Positions 1-8,681 are shown, counted from the stretch's first letter. The stretch is DNA of 64,000 nt from an uncultured Oscillospiraceae bacterium (GCA_959601025.1 CAUGOD010000008.1:25956-89955); one strand, 5' to 3'. The notes: generated from the letters alone by a model not told the origin. A program made the numbers and translations.

Positions 1-210
1 AAGGGCTTTGCCTACGCCCTTGGACTCCCCACGCCCTGCATGGACGAGGTGATCCTCTGGAGCCAGAGAATGATGGGCAAGCGCTATATTGACGAGGACG
101 GGACGCCGGCCGCCGACTTTGCCGAAACCACGGCGCCGCAAACGTTCGGCATTACCTGTAAAGAGGATATCTATCGCTATTATCGGCGGCTTCCGGGAAC
201 AACAGCCTGA
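1..210 (+). CDS. C-terminal end of an opine/octopine dehydrogenase-like protein (5' end outside window)
   Basis: An open frame runs from base 1 to a TGA at 208-210 and encodes the last 69 residues of a protein that starts before the window. The segment AYALGLPTPCMDEVI followed by a helical tail resembles the C-terminal helical domain of NAD/NADP-octopine/nopaline dehydrogenase family proteins, which carry GLPTP-type motifs before the final helices. These enzymes condense amino acids with keto acids reductively. The NAD-binding domain cannot be seen, so the family call is tentative. A strong hairpin at 246-289 follows and separates this gene from the converging thioredoxin gene. Confidence 0.5.
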   Translation, partial: KGFAYALGLPTPCMDEVILWSQRMMGKRYIDEDGTPAADFAETTAPQTFGITCKEDIYRYYRRLPGTTA

Positions 211-245
211 GGTTCGGGTACAGATTCCGGTATATATAGCCATTG

Positions 246-289
246 AAAAGCCAGGGGAAACGGTGATATCACCCTTTCCCCTGGCTTTT
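246..289. terminator. Bidirectional terminator hairpin
   Basis: Arms AAAAGCCAGGGGAAA (246-260) and its exact complement (275-289) enclose a 14-base loop, with A-rich and T-rich flanks on either side. It lies between two converging genes and can serve both. Confidence 0.8.
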
Positions 290-315
290 CCGCTGGATAG
301 CCCGAGATAGCCTGT

Positions 316-642
316 TCAGCCCAGCAATGCGTCGATTTTGCTGGTATACGCGCCGATGGGACGCAGGCCGATCTCGGTGTGAACCGGCTTCCCCCCGCGA
401 AACAGCATGACGGTAGGAATGGACTGAATGCGGTACCGCTCCGCCAGCTCCGGCTGCTCGTCAACGTTTACCTTAGCCACCGCGAGGCGGCCGGCGTACT
501 GCTCGCCCAACTGCTCGATCACCGGGGCGAGCATCCGGCAGGGCATGCACCATTCGGCCCAGAAATCCACCAGCACCGGCAGTTCCCCGCCGAGCAGGGC
601 GTCGAATTCACTGACATTCGGATGTACAATCGTTGTCGACAT
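316..642 (-). CDS. trxA: Thioredoxin with WCMPC active site
   Basis: 108-residue thioredoxin, the usual length. The active-site motif is W31-C32-M33-P34-C35, with Met in place of the common Gly, and the cis-proline is in SIPT (P76). It passes electrons from the reductase to oxidised protein disulfides in the cytoplasm. The ATG at 642 is preceded by an AAGGAAAAGG ribosome site. It is the last gene of a minus-strand group hxlR-trxB-trxA; about 150 bases separate it from trxB, so it may also have its own promoter, though none is clear. The Met between the two cysteines should change the redox potential or partner choice; that is inference. Confidence 0.95.
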   Translation of the reverse strand: MSTTIVHPNVSEFDALLGGELPVLVDFWAEWCMPCRMLAPVIEQLGEQYAGRLAVAKVNVDEQPELAERYRIQSIPTVMLFRGGKPVHTEIGLRPIGAYTSKIDALLG

Positions 643-790
643 ACCTTTTCCTTCTTTCTGTCTTTCTGCATATTTGTATAATGATCGGTACCAATTATGG
701 GATACTATGAGAGCGCCTTATATTCTATAAGGGGAGACGGGCAGGAAACAGACGAAACAGCCGAAATTCCGGAGCATCCGTGTCGCCGCT

Positions 791-1669
791 TTATTTCCAG
801 CCGAGCTGGTCAAGATACCGGGCGGCCTGCTGGGCCGCGATCAGGCCGTCCCCCACCGCGTTGGCGATCTGGAGCGGCGCGCCCACGCAGTCCCCTGCGG
901 CGAAAAGGCCGGGAATATTGGTTTCCATCCGCCGGTTGACCTCCACAAAGCCGTCCGCCATAGCAAGCCCATCGATCAGGGCCGCCGGCGCGATAGCGGG
1001 ACGGAGGATAAAGACCGCGTCGGTTTCCTTCCGCACGGATTCCCCCGGGGCCGTTTCGATCCGGGCGGCCGTCACCCGGCCGTCCTCTCCTTCCACGGCA
1101 GCCAGCCGGCCGGAAAGGAAGGGGATATCTTCCCCCAGGTCTTCAGGGCGTTCTCCCCGGGAAACGTAAGACGCCTGCACGCCGATACTCTTCAGGAAAC
1201 CCGCTTCCTCCGCCGCATCGGGAGCCAGCCCCCACACCACGGCCCTTTTCCCGCGATACAGCATCCCATCGCAGGTAGCGCAGTAGCTGACCCCGTGACC
1301 GAGGTACTCCGTTTCTCCCGGCGCCGGCTTCGCCTTGGCCACGCCGGTGGTCAGGATCACCGCCCCGGCCTCCACGATCCGGCCGCTGAAATTCGCCATA
1401 AAGGCCCCGTTAAAGGGAAGGATATTGGAAACCCGCCCCTTTTCCGGGACGACCCCCATCGCGGCGGCGTGCTCCTCGAATCTTTTCATCAGTTCGGGAC
1501 CGGTGAGATGGTACAGGCCGAGATAGTTGTCGATCCGCTCCGCTCTGGCCAGCACGGTGTGCTCGCCGGAAAGAACCCGCACCGTCTTTCCCCGGGCGAC
1601 GGCGTTGATGGCGGCGGAAAGGCCGGCCGGCCCCGCGCCGATCACCAGGATATCGGCTTTCTTATCCAT
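791..1669 (-). CDS. trxB: Thioredoxin reductase-like flavoprotein lacking standard NADPH motifs
   Basis: 292 residues in the two-domain thioredoxin reductase fold. The FAD motif GAGPAG is at residues 11-16, the redox pair C130-A-T-C133-D-G, and the C-terminal FAD motif AAGDCVGAPLQIANAVGDG. In NADPH-dependent TrxB the pyridine-nucleotide site shows GGGxSA and HRRxxxRA. Here the first position reads VVWGLAPDAAEEA (about 144-156) and no HRR motif follows. This resembles the clostridial ferredoxin-dependent flavin thioredoxin reductases, which lack the same motifs, so reduced ferredoxin may be the donor (inference). The start overlaps the end of hxlR by 8 bases, indicating translational coupling. 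Confidence 0.88.
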   Translation of the reverse strand: MDKKADILVIGAGPAGLSAAINAVARGKTVRVLSGEHTVLARAERIDNYLGLYHLTGPELMKRFEEHAAAMGVVPEKGRVSNILPFNGAFMANFSGRIVEAGAVILTTGVAKAKPAPGETEYLGHGVSYCATCDGMLYRGKRAVVWGLAPDAAEEAGFLKSIGVQASYVSRGERPEDLGEDIPFLSGRLAAVEGEDGRVTAARIETAPGESVRKETDAVFILRPAIAPAALIDGLAMADGFVEVNRRMETNIPGLFAAGDCVGAPLQIANAVGDGLIAAQQAARYLDQLGWK

Positions 1670-2147
1670 GGGACGTCTCCTCTTTTCTCACCACCGGCAT
1701 TTCCCTCCCAGCCTGCCCAGCCGCCTCGCGGACCCCAAGCTCGCCGCCGTCCACCGCGCTCCGGCAGTGGGGGCAATAATACCGGTGCTCCACCGGATGG
1801 CCGCAGACTTCATGCACCAGCTTTTTATAGCAGGTTGTCAGGTGTTTCTCACCCCAGAGGATCAGCGCGTTGAATACATCCTCCAGGTCCATCCCCTGTT
1901 CGGTGAGGGAATACCGGTAGCGGGGCGGATGCTCCTGATACAGCTCGCTGTACACAAGGCCGTCCCCCTCCAGCGTCTTCAGCCGTTCCGAAAGAAGGTT
2001 GCTGGGGATGCCCTCCAGGCTTTCCTGCAGCTCCTTATAGGTGCTGCAGCCGATCAGCAGCCGGTGCAGGATCAGCAGGGACCATTTGTCCCCGATCAGG
2101 TTGAGGGTCTGGGCAATATTGCAGGGGAGGGAATAGGCGTTTTTCAT
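1662..2147 (-). CDS. HxlR-family redox-type transcriptional regulator
   Basis: 161 residues. The N-terminal part (LPCNIAQTLNLIGDKWSLLIL, then LSERLKTLEGDGLV and PPRYRYSLTEQG) is the winged-helix HxlR/MarR-like DNA-binding domain. Cys9 sits in the N-terminal position used as the peroxide- or diamide-sensing thiol in HxlR proteins such as YodB and HypR. An extra C-terminal tail carries C106, C115, C125 and C128 (CGHP...CPHC), resembling a zinc ribbon, beyond the roughly 110-residue family core. It is the first gene of the operon with thioredoxin reductase and thioredoxin, so a role as thiol-stress sensor controlling that operon is likely. A consensus promoter lies at 2272-2300. Confidence 0.88.
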   Translation of the reverse strand: MKNAYSLPCNIAQTLNLIGDKWSLLILHRLLIGCSTYKELQESLEGIPSNLLSERLKTLEGDGLVYSELYQEHPPRYRYSLTEQGMDLEDVFNALILWGEKHLTTCYKKLVHEVCGHPVEHRYYCPHCRSAVDGGELGVREAAGQAGREMPVVRKEETSHG

Positions 2148-2271
2148 CGAATATGACCTGCTTTCCGTCGTAGAGGACGGCGGACGCGGGAGAGCCGGGA
2201 AAATCGGGCGGGCCGGGACAAATTTCCGGAGAGACCGCCCGCTGAGCGCCGCCGGTTTTTTGGTTGTCTAT

Positions 2272-2300
2272 ATACTATCGTATTCAATTTATTTTGTCAA
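2272..2300 (-). promoter_or_regulatory. Sigma-A promoter of hxlR-trxB-trxA
   Basis: On the minus strand TTGACA (2295-2300), 17-base spacer, TAGTAT (2272-2277). About 125 bases of leader follow before the hxlR start. The remainder of the 2148-2614 gap is AT-rich and holds only this promoter and that of glgP. Confidence 0.8.
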
Positions 2301-2492
2301 GTTACTTCTTTTTGTAAAGTTTTTTTATTCTTTTTCCGCCCCTTCTTTTCCCCTTCTCTATCCCTTCTCTATCCCTTCTCCACCCCTTGCCTTCCTTATG
2401 TTCAAAAAACCGGCTGTTTTTGTGTAATATGTTAAAATAAGGGGCCTAAATATTAATTTTGTGGAAATTGTTTATTGAAACCTCCTGAACTA

Positions 2493-2521
2493 TTGCAAAT
2501 TTCACGCATATACTATATAAT
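2493..2521 (+). promoter_or_regulatory. Sigma-A promoter of glycogen phosphorylase
   Basis: TTGCAA (2493-2498), 17-base spacer, TATAAT (2516-2521), followed by a leader of about 85 bases to the glgP start. Confidence 0.8.
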
Positions 2522-2614
2522 GAACCTCAGCAGGCTATGCTCAGGCCGCGCTATGGAAATAAGACGCCGCCGACCTTGTGAAACAAGCGGCGGCGGTTCA
2601 GGAAAGGAACGGTC

Positions 2615-5119
2615 ATGATGGCTGAAAAAACGAATAAGGGGAAAAGGGCGTCCCTCTCAAAGGCCGCGCAAGCTGCGCCGGCGGCTTCCTCCGCTGCCGG
2701 ACGTCCCGCCATGACGGAAGCGGAGCTTGCAGAAAAGCTGTCCGCCAAGCTGCTGCATAACTTCTCGGTACAGCCGGAAGGCGCGACCGACGAAAACTTC
2801 TATAACGCACTGGTTCTGGTCCTCCGTGACCTCATGCGCAGCAAACGGGTGGATTATATTGCCAAGGCCCATAAGCAGAATTCCCGTCAGGTATATTACC
2901 TGTGCATGGAATTCCTGATGGGCCGCTCTCTGAAAAACACGCTGTACAACCTCAACCTGACCGAAGAGGCCCGCCGCGTCCTGGCGAAATACGATGTGAA
3001 GCTGGACGCGCTGTACGAGCTGGAGCCGGACGCGGGACTGGGCAACGGCGGCCTGGGCCGGCTGGCGGCCTGCTTCCTGGATGGCCTGGCCACCGAATCC
3101 ATCCCGGCGATTGGGTATTCCCTGCTGTACGAGTACGGCATCTTCCGCCAGAAGCTGGTGGACGGCTGGCAGACCGAGCTGCCCGACTTCTGGCTGCCGG
3201 GCGGAGAAAGCTGGCTGCTTCCCCGGCCGGAGCTGACCAAAAAGGTGAAATTCGACGGAGAAATCCGGGAATGGTGGGACGGCGGCTATCATCATGTGGA
3301 GCACGAAAATGCCAATGTGGTCCTCGCCCAGCCCTATGATCTGATGGTCGCCGGCAAGGACGGGAAGGGGGTCTCCACCCTCCGGCTGTGGCGTTCCACC
3401 TCCCCGGGGATGGATATGTCCCTGTTCAACCAGGGCGATTATATGCGCGCCATGGAGCAGAAGGCCATGGCGGAGGTCATCACCCAGGTGCTGTACCCGG
3501 CCGACAACCACCGCGAGGGCAAGTCCCTGCGGCTTTCCCAGCAGTATTTCCTGGTATCCGCCTCGGTGCAGGACATCGTCCGCCGCCACCTTGAGGAGTA
3601 CGGCTCGATGGACACCCTGCCCGAGATGACCGCCATCCATATCAACGACACCCATCCCACCCTCGCCATTCCCGAGCTGATGCGCATTCTGCTGGACGAA
3701 TGCGGCTACGGCTGGGACCCGGCGTGGGATATCGTCACCCGCACGGTGGCCTACACCAACCACACCGTTATGGCCGAGGCGCTGGAATGCTGGCCGGAGG
3801 ACCTCTTCCGCCAGCGCCTGCCCCGCATTTATCAGATCGTCTGCGAAATCAACAACCGTTTCAGCGAGCAGATGATGCAGGAAACCGGCGGGGATAAAGA
3901 AAAGGTCGGCCGAATGGCGATTATCAGCTACGGCGTGATCAAGATGGCCAACCTCTGCGTGGCGGCCGCCCATTCGGTGAACGGCGTTTCCAGGCTGCAC
4001 AGCGAAATCCTGAAAAACGACGTGTTCCACGACCAGTATACCATGATGCCGGAGAAGTTTGGCAACGTGACCAACGGCATCGCCCACCGCCGCTGGCTGT
4101 GCCAGGCCAACCCCGGCCTGACCCGCTTTATTACGGACAAGATCGGGGACGGCTTCGTGCTGGACGCGGCGGAGCTGTCGAAGCTCCGCCCCTATGCCGA
4201 CGACTCCGCGGCGCTGGACGATTTCCTGAAGATCAAGCGGGAAAACAAGGTCCGGCTGGCGGAATATATCCGGGAGAACAACGGCGTCACGGTCGACCCG
4301 GACTCGATTTTCGACGTGCAGGTGAAGCGTCTGCACGAGTATAAGCGCCAGCATCTGAACGCGCTGCATATCCTGCACACCTACCTTACCCTCAAGGAAA
4401 ACCCGGGCATGGATTTCGTCCCCCGCACCTATTTGTTCGGCGCGAAATCCGCCCCCGGCTATTACCTGGCCAAGGAGATCATCCGCTTTATCTGCGCGCT
4501 GGGGAAGGAGATCGACAGCGATCCGGCGGTGCGGGATAAGCTGAAGGTGGTATATCTGGAGGACTACCGCGTAACGCTGGCCGAGCTGCTGATGCCGGCG
4601 GCCGACATCAGCGAGCAGATTTCCCTTGCGGGAACCGAGGCGAGCGGTACCGGCAACATGAAGCTGATGATGAACGGCGCGGTCACTCTTGGCACTATGG
4701 ACGGCGCGAATGTGGAAATCTATGAGGCGGTCGGACCGGATAACATCTTCATTTTCGGCATGACCGTGCGGGAGGTGGAGGAGCTCAAGCAGCGGGGCGG
4801 CTATAATCCGCAGGCGCTGTATACCGGCAACCCCCACATCCACCGCGCCATCGACGCCATGTTCCAGGGCTTCGGCGGCCGGGCCTACAGCGAGGTGGCT
4901 GGTTCCATCGCCAACGCCGACCCGTATATGGTGCTGGCTGATTTCGAGGACTACGCCCGCGCGCAGGCGCTCTCGGCGCAGACCTATGCCGACCGGCGGA
5001 AATGGGCCCGCATGGCGCTGACCAACACGGCGGAAAGCGGCGTCTTCGCCTCCGACCGCTCCATCCGCGACTACGCGGAAAAGATATGGCGCTGCCGCCC
5101 GGTAAAAGGGATGGAATAA
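2615..5119 (+). CDS. glgP: Glycogen/starch (maltodextrin) phosphorylase
   Basis: 834 residues, normal for a family GT35 phosphorylase, which releases glucose-1-phosphate from alpha-1,4-glucans using pyridoxal phosphate. The hallmark segment EASGTGNMKLMMNGA carries the PLP lysine at about K683, followed by the conserved TMDGANVEI. The N-terminal core shows EPDAGLGNGGLGRLAACFLD. The first 30 residues are an Ala/Lys-rich low-complexity extension ahead of the usual start, but the ATG at 2615 has a good AGGAAAGGA ribosome site; an alternative is the internal ATG at MTEAELAEKL (residue 32). No other glycogen genes flank it, so it is a single-gene unit between a strong promoter and a terminator. Confidence 0.97.
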   Translation: MMAEKTNKGKRASLSKAAQAAPAASSAAGRPAMTEAELAEKLSAKLLHNFSVQPEGATDENFYNALVLVLRDLMRSKRVDYIAKAHKQNSRQVYYLCMEFLMGRSLKNTLYNLNLTEEARRVLAKYDVKLDALYELEPDAGLGNGGLGRLAACFLDGLATESIPAIGYSLLYEYGIFRQKLVDGWQTELPDFWLPGGESWLLPRPELTKKVKFDGEIREWWDGGYHHVEHENANVVLAQPYDLMVAGKDGKGVSTLRLWRSTSPGMDMSLFNQGDYMRAMEQKAMAEVITQVLYPADNHREGKSLRLSQQYFLVSASVQDIVRRHLEEYGSMDTLPEMTAIHINDTHPTLAIPELMRILLDECGYGWDPAWDIVTRTVAYTNHTVMAEALECWPEDLFRQRLPRIYQIVCEINNRFSEQMMQETGGDKEKVGRMAIISYGVIKMANLCVAAAHSVNGVSRLHSEILKNDVFHDQYTMMPEKFGNVTNGIAHRRWLCQANPGLTRFITDKIGDGFVLDAAELSKLRPYADDSAALDDFLKIKRENKVRLAEYIRENNGVTVDPDSIFDVQVKRLHEYKRQHLNALHILHTYLTLKENPGMDFVPRTYLFGAKSAPGYYLAKEIIRFICALGKEIDSDPAVRDKLKVVYLEDYRVTLAELLMPAADISEQISLAGTEASGTGNMKLMMNGAVTLGTMDGANVEIYEAVGPDNIFIFGMTVREVEELKQRGGYNPQALYTGNPHIHRAIDAMFQGFGGRAYSEVAGSIANADPYMVLADFEDYARAQALSAQTYADRRKWARMALTNTAESGVFASDRSIRDYAEKIWRCRPVKGME

Positions 5120-5134
5120 AATATTGTTATAAAG

Positions 5135-5175
5135 AAAGGAAGCCCACAGGAGAATTCCTGCGGGCTTCCTTTTTA
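5135..5175. terminator. Bidirectional terminator after glgP
   Basis: GGAAGCCC-ACAGG stem closing on CCTG-CGGGCTTCC, with A-run before and T-run after. It separates converging glgP and the 5178 gene. Confidence 0.85.
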
Positions 5176-5177
5176 CA

Positions 5178-7133
5178 TTACTGTGATTCAAATAGCTGGG
5201 CCTTGCTTCCATCTGGTCGAACACGACCAATACCGCTACCATTTGTCAACAATACTCCATATGCATCTTTTTCCTTAATGGAATACTGATAATAAAGATA
5301 ATCGCCGCAAAACTGGAAGCCTGACAAACTGCAGGTTTTTCCTGACGGGAACTTTAATGGGAAATAAGCCGGCTTTTCCGCTAAATTATCAAGCGACAAG
5401 GAAAATAGGCCTTCGTTTGTGCCATCCGAATATATGAAATAAACCCGTCCCCCATAAAACTCCGGCGTCGTTCCCCTGAAAACATCCTTGACCAGCATAG
5501 TTTTCCCTGTTCCATCCGTACGCATTCTAACCAATCGCCGCATAGGGTTCATGGGATAATCGGGAGAGTCCACAGGAAGACATTCAAAAAAGTACAGCCA
5601 CCCATTGTCAACCAAAAGCTTATCCGTTGCCACACTCGTACAGATGACAAACTCGCTGCTGGCATCGGTGGTGTAAATTGTTTTTGCAGAGCCATTTGAG
5701 AGAGAGATTTGAATAATTTTCGTACACATCGGACTGGATTGCCCGACAATCGCATAGGCATTGTTTTCATCCGCCGCCAGTCTTACTATATTTTGCGTTT
5801 TTTCGCAGCGGTAAACTTCTTTTCGGTTGTTTCCATCCTTATCCATAGAGTAAAGAGATTGATCCCATGACGAGGCATAATCCCCTCTCGCATAATCCGG
5901 CTGGCTGGAAAAAAGAATGCTGTTTTTATTAAAGGTATATGCCATCGTATAGCCGTCAAAAATCTTCTGTTGACCAGTACCATCCGCTTTGTAGCGGAAG
6001 ATGCCGCTTTTCTCAGCGGAACTGGAATCACACTCATGGCTAAAGAGCCAAGCTCCATCTGTCCAGAAAGAGTGCAACGAATTTTCTATGGGAAGCCGTA
6101 TCATACTTCCGTCTTCAGCAATACGGTATAACGGTCCGCCTAATAAACCGCCGCTCGCAATTTCTCCGTAGTAATAGTCCTCCGCTCTTTCCATAATCGG
6201 TGCTGCTGTCGTCGGTGCAGTTGCTGCTGTCGTCTTTGACTGCGTAGTTTTTGCGCCGCCCGTCGTGGTTGTTCCGGTCAGCGTATTCGTGCTTGCCGCC
6301 GTCGCCGAAGCGGAGGTGGAGATGGTCGCCACCGTCAGCTTCGGCCCCGTCAGCCGGTCGGCGAGGGCTTCCGCCTGGGCGTATGCCGCGCCCTCCGGCA
6401 GGGAGGGATACGTCCCCGGACAGCACACCGCTTCGCCGTTCTCTCCCCGCAGGATAAGATGCCGGTCGTCCCTCAGCCCATACGCAGCGAGGTCCATCAG
6501 CGCCAGCGTCCCCTCGTCGTTCGAGAGAACGTCCTCCTCTGTGTACGTCTGTGCGAGGAAGAGCGCCTTCGTTCCCTCCGCGAGCCGGTTGATGATCTCC
6601 GTCTCCCCGCTTTCGCCGTGGACGGCGTAGGGCAGGAGGATGCTCACCGTCTCCCCGGCATGGGCTTCTCCCTTCCATACCCGATCCACCAGCACCGCGG
6701 CCCGGGAGCGGTAAGACAGCTCGCCGCCCACCTCAAGCTCCAGCGTTTCCAGCTTCTGCACCCGGCCGGAAAAGACCGCGTCCGCTCCATCGAACAGGGC
6801 CTGTTCTTCCGCCGTTTCCCACGTCATTGGGGCGCGGACGGGCAGGTCGGGGTTTCCCACTACCCGAACCGACACGCTGCCGGTGGAATGGGGGAGCTTC
6901 ACTGTCCCGCCCCGGAACAGGGGGACGAGGCAAAGCACCGCCAGCACAAGGCAGGCCGCCAGCGCGGCGATTCCCGCCGCCCGCCGGGCCTTCGCCGGTA
7001 TCCGCGTCAGCGGCGACAACGGCCGCGGCTTTTCCCCGGCCATCGCCCGCTTCAGCACCCGCTCCTCAAAATCCGCAGAGAAGGGCAGACGTTCCGCCAC
7101 CGCGCGGTACCGGATCGAAAATGCATCATTCAT
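5178..7133 (-). CDS. Membrane-anchored anti-sigma-like protein with extracellular beta-propeller-like (DUF5050-type) domain
   Basis: 651 residues. A cytosolic N-terminal part of about 60 residues is followed by one membrane span (AAGIAALAACLVLAVLCLVPLF, about 68-90). A globular extracellular part comes next, then a Ser/Thr-rich linker (about 270-312), then a domain of repeated YxxxxDGT / LYSMDKDGN / LVRMRTDGT / LFSLSLDN blades typical of DUF5050/TolB-like propellers. The ATG at 7133 overlaps the end of the upstream ECF sigma gene by 8 bases; the longer open frame upstream was rejected because it runs through that gene. Topology and coupling suggest it binds the sigma factor inside and senses something outside. 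That role is inferred; no canonical anti-sigma zinc motif is visible. Confidence 0.75.
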   Translation of the reverse strand: MNDAFSIRYRAVAERLPFSADFEERVLKRAMAGEKPRPLSPLTRIPAKARRAAGIAALAACLVLAVLCLVPLFRGGTVKLPHSTGSVSVRVVGNPDLPVRAPMTWETAEEQALFDGADAVFSGRVQKLETLELEVGGELSYRSRAAVLVDRVWKGEAHAGETVSILLPYAVHGESGETEIINRLAEGTKALFLAQTYTEEDVLSNDEGTLALMDLAAYGLRDDRHLILRGENGEAVCCPGTYPSLPEGAAYAQAEALADRLTGPKLTVATISTSASATAASTNTLTGTTTTGGAKTTQSKTTAATAPTTAAPIMERAEDYYYGEIASGGLLGGPLYRIAEDGSMIRLPIENSLHSFWTDGAWLFSHECDSSSAEKSGIFRYKADGTGQQKIFDGYTMAYTFNKNSILFSSQPDYARGDYASSWDQSLYSMDKDGNNRKEVYRCEKTQNIVRLAADENNAYAIVGQSSPMCTKIIQISLSNGSAKTIYTTDASSEFVICTSVATDKLLVDNGWLYFFECLPVDSPDYPMNPMRRLVRMRTDGTGKTMLVKDVFRGTTPEFYGGRVYFIYSDGTNEGLFSLSLDNLAEKPAYFPLKFPSGKTCSLSGFQFCGDYLYYQYSIKEKDAYGVLLTNGSGIGRVRPDGSKAQLFESQ

Positions 7134-7614
7134 CGTTAAGCCCTCCTTCCAGAGCGGCGCGCAGCCGGTCGCGGCCGCGGGCCAGCCAGGTACCCACTGT
7201 GGCGGGTTTCCGGCCAAGAATATCCGCGATCTCCTGAATACTGTAATTTTCGTAATAATGCAGGTGGATAGCGGCGCGGTAGTTCTCCGGCAACGCCAGA
7301 ACCGCCGCCAGCAGCCCGCCGTCCTCCGCCGCCAGGACGCCGAGTGCTTCCTCCAGCGGGGCGCGCTTGCGGAACCACGCCGATTTTAAAACGTTTTTGC
7401 TCCGGTTGATGGTACAGCGGAGCAGCCATGCCTTCTCATGCTCCTCGTCCGCAAAATCCGGCGGGTCGGCAAACAAGGTGAGAAACACCTCCTGCACGAT
7501 ATCCTCCGCGTCAGCGGTGTTCTTCACATAAGCGAACGCCACCCGCAGCAGAGTCCCGGAATACCGGCCGATCTGCCGCCGCAGGGCGTCCCGGTCGGTT
7601 TTGGTTTCCTGCAT
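7126..7614 (-). CDS. ECF-type RNA polymerase sigma factor
   Basis: 162 residues from the ATG at 7614. Region 2 is LLRVAFAYVKNTADAEDIVQEVFLTLF and region 4 is LPENYRAAIHLHYYENYSIQEIADILGRKPATVGTWLARGRDRLR, both typical of extracytoplasmic-function sigma factors. The frame stays open to another ATG at 7647, but only the ATG at 7614 has a reasonable ribosome site (AGAGGGACAGGA), so it was chosen. It is coupled to the 5178 membrane gene by an 8-base overlap, the usual sigma/anti-sigma arrangement. The regulon is unknown. Confidence 0.88.
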   Translation of the reverse strand: MQETKTDRDALRRQIGRYSGTLLRVAFAYVKNTADAEDIVQEVFLTLFADPPDFADEEHEKAWLLRCTINRSKNVLKSAWFRKRAPLEEALGVLAAEDGGLLAAVLALPENYRAAIHLHYYENYSIQEIADILGRKPATVGTWLARGRDRLRAALEGGLNDE

Positions 7615-7825
7615 ATTCCTGTCCCTCTCTTCAAAAAATCTCTCCATGGCCGGCCCATAGCGGAATTCTCCCTAAAGTCTCCGTTCCTATTGGAAACACA
7701 ATCCAAAGATACCGAATTTTTCACCAGGCGTATTATTGTGTGCATATTTCTCAAGAACTGGTATAATTTTCAAAAATCGGGCTATCTCTTTGGGATAACC
7801 CGAGGGATAACCCGACCAAAATCCA

Positions 7826-7963
7826 TTACCGTTTTCCGGCAATATCCCGGGCAACCACTACGCCGGTGACGCTCGCCTGCATCAGGCCGCGGGTGATCCC
7901 CGCTCCATCCCCGATGGCGTACAGCCCGGGCAGGGCGGTAACATCTCCTAAAACTTTATACAT
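7826..7963 (-). pseudogene. Remnant: C-terminal fragment of an FAD-dependent dehydrogenase (COG2509-like)
   Basis: Reading the minus strand from the ATG at 7963 to TAA at 7826-7828 gives 45 residues containing LPGLYAIGDGAGITRGLMQA and then a SVTGVVVARDI segment. This is the C-terminal FAD-contact motif of the roughly 500-residue uncharacterised FAD-dependent dehydrogenase family (COG2509). Nothing upstream in any frame continues the protein, so this is the stump of a deleted gene rather than a small gene. The rest of the 7615-8057 gap is AT-richer and shows no other gene. Confidence 0.75.
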
Positions 7964-8057
7964 TACGGGCAGCGCTTGTGCAAAACGCGATTACAGCACA
8001 AACTTTGTTACTATACAGAATCGGTTTTCCCCTGTCAAGCGTTTTTCAATAATAAAA

Positions 8058-8090
8058 AATTCCAGGAAGCAAACGCCGCCCCCTGGAATC
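8058..8090 (-). terminator. Terminator of pduL
   Basis: On the minus strand ATTCCAGGG, loop, CCTGGAAT followed directly by TTTTTTATT. Confidence 0.85.
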
Positions 8091-8105
8091 GTTTTTCGTT
8101 ATGCG

Positions 8106-8681
8106 TTATTTCACCACTTCGCCCATCATGCCCGGCTTAACGCCGGCGGCGTTGGACTCGTCGGTATCAATATGCATGGCCAGCGCGTATTTGCCGCTCA
8201 CCCGCACAACCACGTCGCCGAACACTAGCGCGCGGCCGTCACTGTCGATCTTCACACGGACGACGTCCTTATCCTTCAGCCCGAACTCCTCCGCGTCGGC
8301 CGGGGTCATGTGGATGTGGCGCTTCGCGGCGATCACGCCCTGCGCCAGCTCGACCTCCCCCTTCGGGCCGACCAGCTTGCAGGCGCCGGAACCGGCGATA
8401 TCACCCGATTCTCGAACCGGCGCATCCACACCGATGGAACGCGCGTCGGTCAGCGACAGCTCCACCTGGGTGTCGGGACGGACCGGGCCGAGGATGGTGA
8501 CGCCTGCCAGCGTCTTTTTGGCGCCGACCACGTCCACCCGCTCGGTGCAGGCGAACTGCCCGGGCTGGGACAGGTCCTTTTTATTGGTCAGCTGATAGCC
8601 TTCGCCGAAGAGGGTCTCCAGATCCTTCTGAGAGAGGTGGACGTGCCGTGCGGAGGTTTCCACCAACACTTGATTTTTCAT
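8106..8681 (-). CDS. pduL: Phosphate propanoyltransferase/phosphotransacetylase, PduL type
   Basis: 191 residues, two PduL domains. Zinc-binding histidines are visible in ARHVHLS (H13, H15) and AAKRHIHMTPADAEEFGL, and the conserved end is ALAMHIDTDESNAAG. The enzyme swaps CoA and phosphate between acyl-CoA and acyl phosphate; in fermenters without Pta it feeds acetate kinase for ATP. No N-terminal microcompartment-targeting helix is seen and no shell genes lie nearby, so it is probably a free cytosolic enzyme of acetate formation (inference). It has its own promoter (8714-8742) and terminator. Confidence 0.95.
   Translation of the reverse strand: MKNQVLVETSARHVHLSQKDLETLFGEGYQLTNKKDLSQPGQFACTERVDVVGAKKTLAGVTILGPVRPDTQVELSLTDARSIGVDAPVRESGDIAGSGACKLVGPKGEVELAQGVIAAKRHIHMTPADAEEFGLKDKDVVRVKIDSDGRALVFGDVVVRVSGKYALAMHIDTDESNAAGVKPGMMGEVVK

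Noticed and set aside
2657..5242. 861-residue open frame on the minus strand opposite glgP
   Set aside because: It is a codon-position shadow of the glycogen phosphorylase gene; no family motif, and GC-rich third positions produce such frames.
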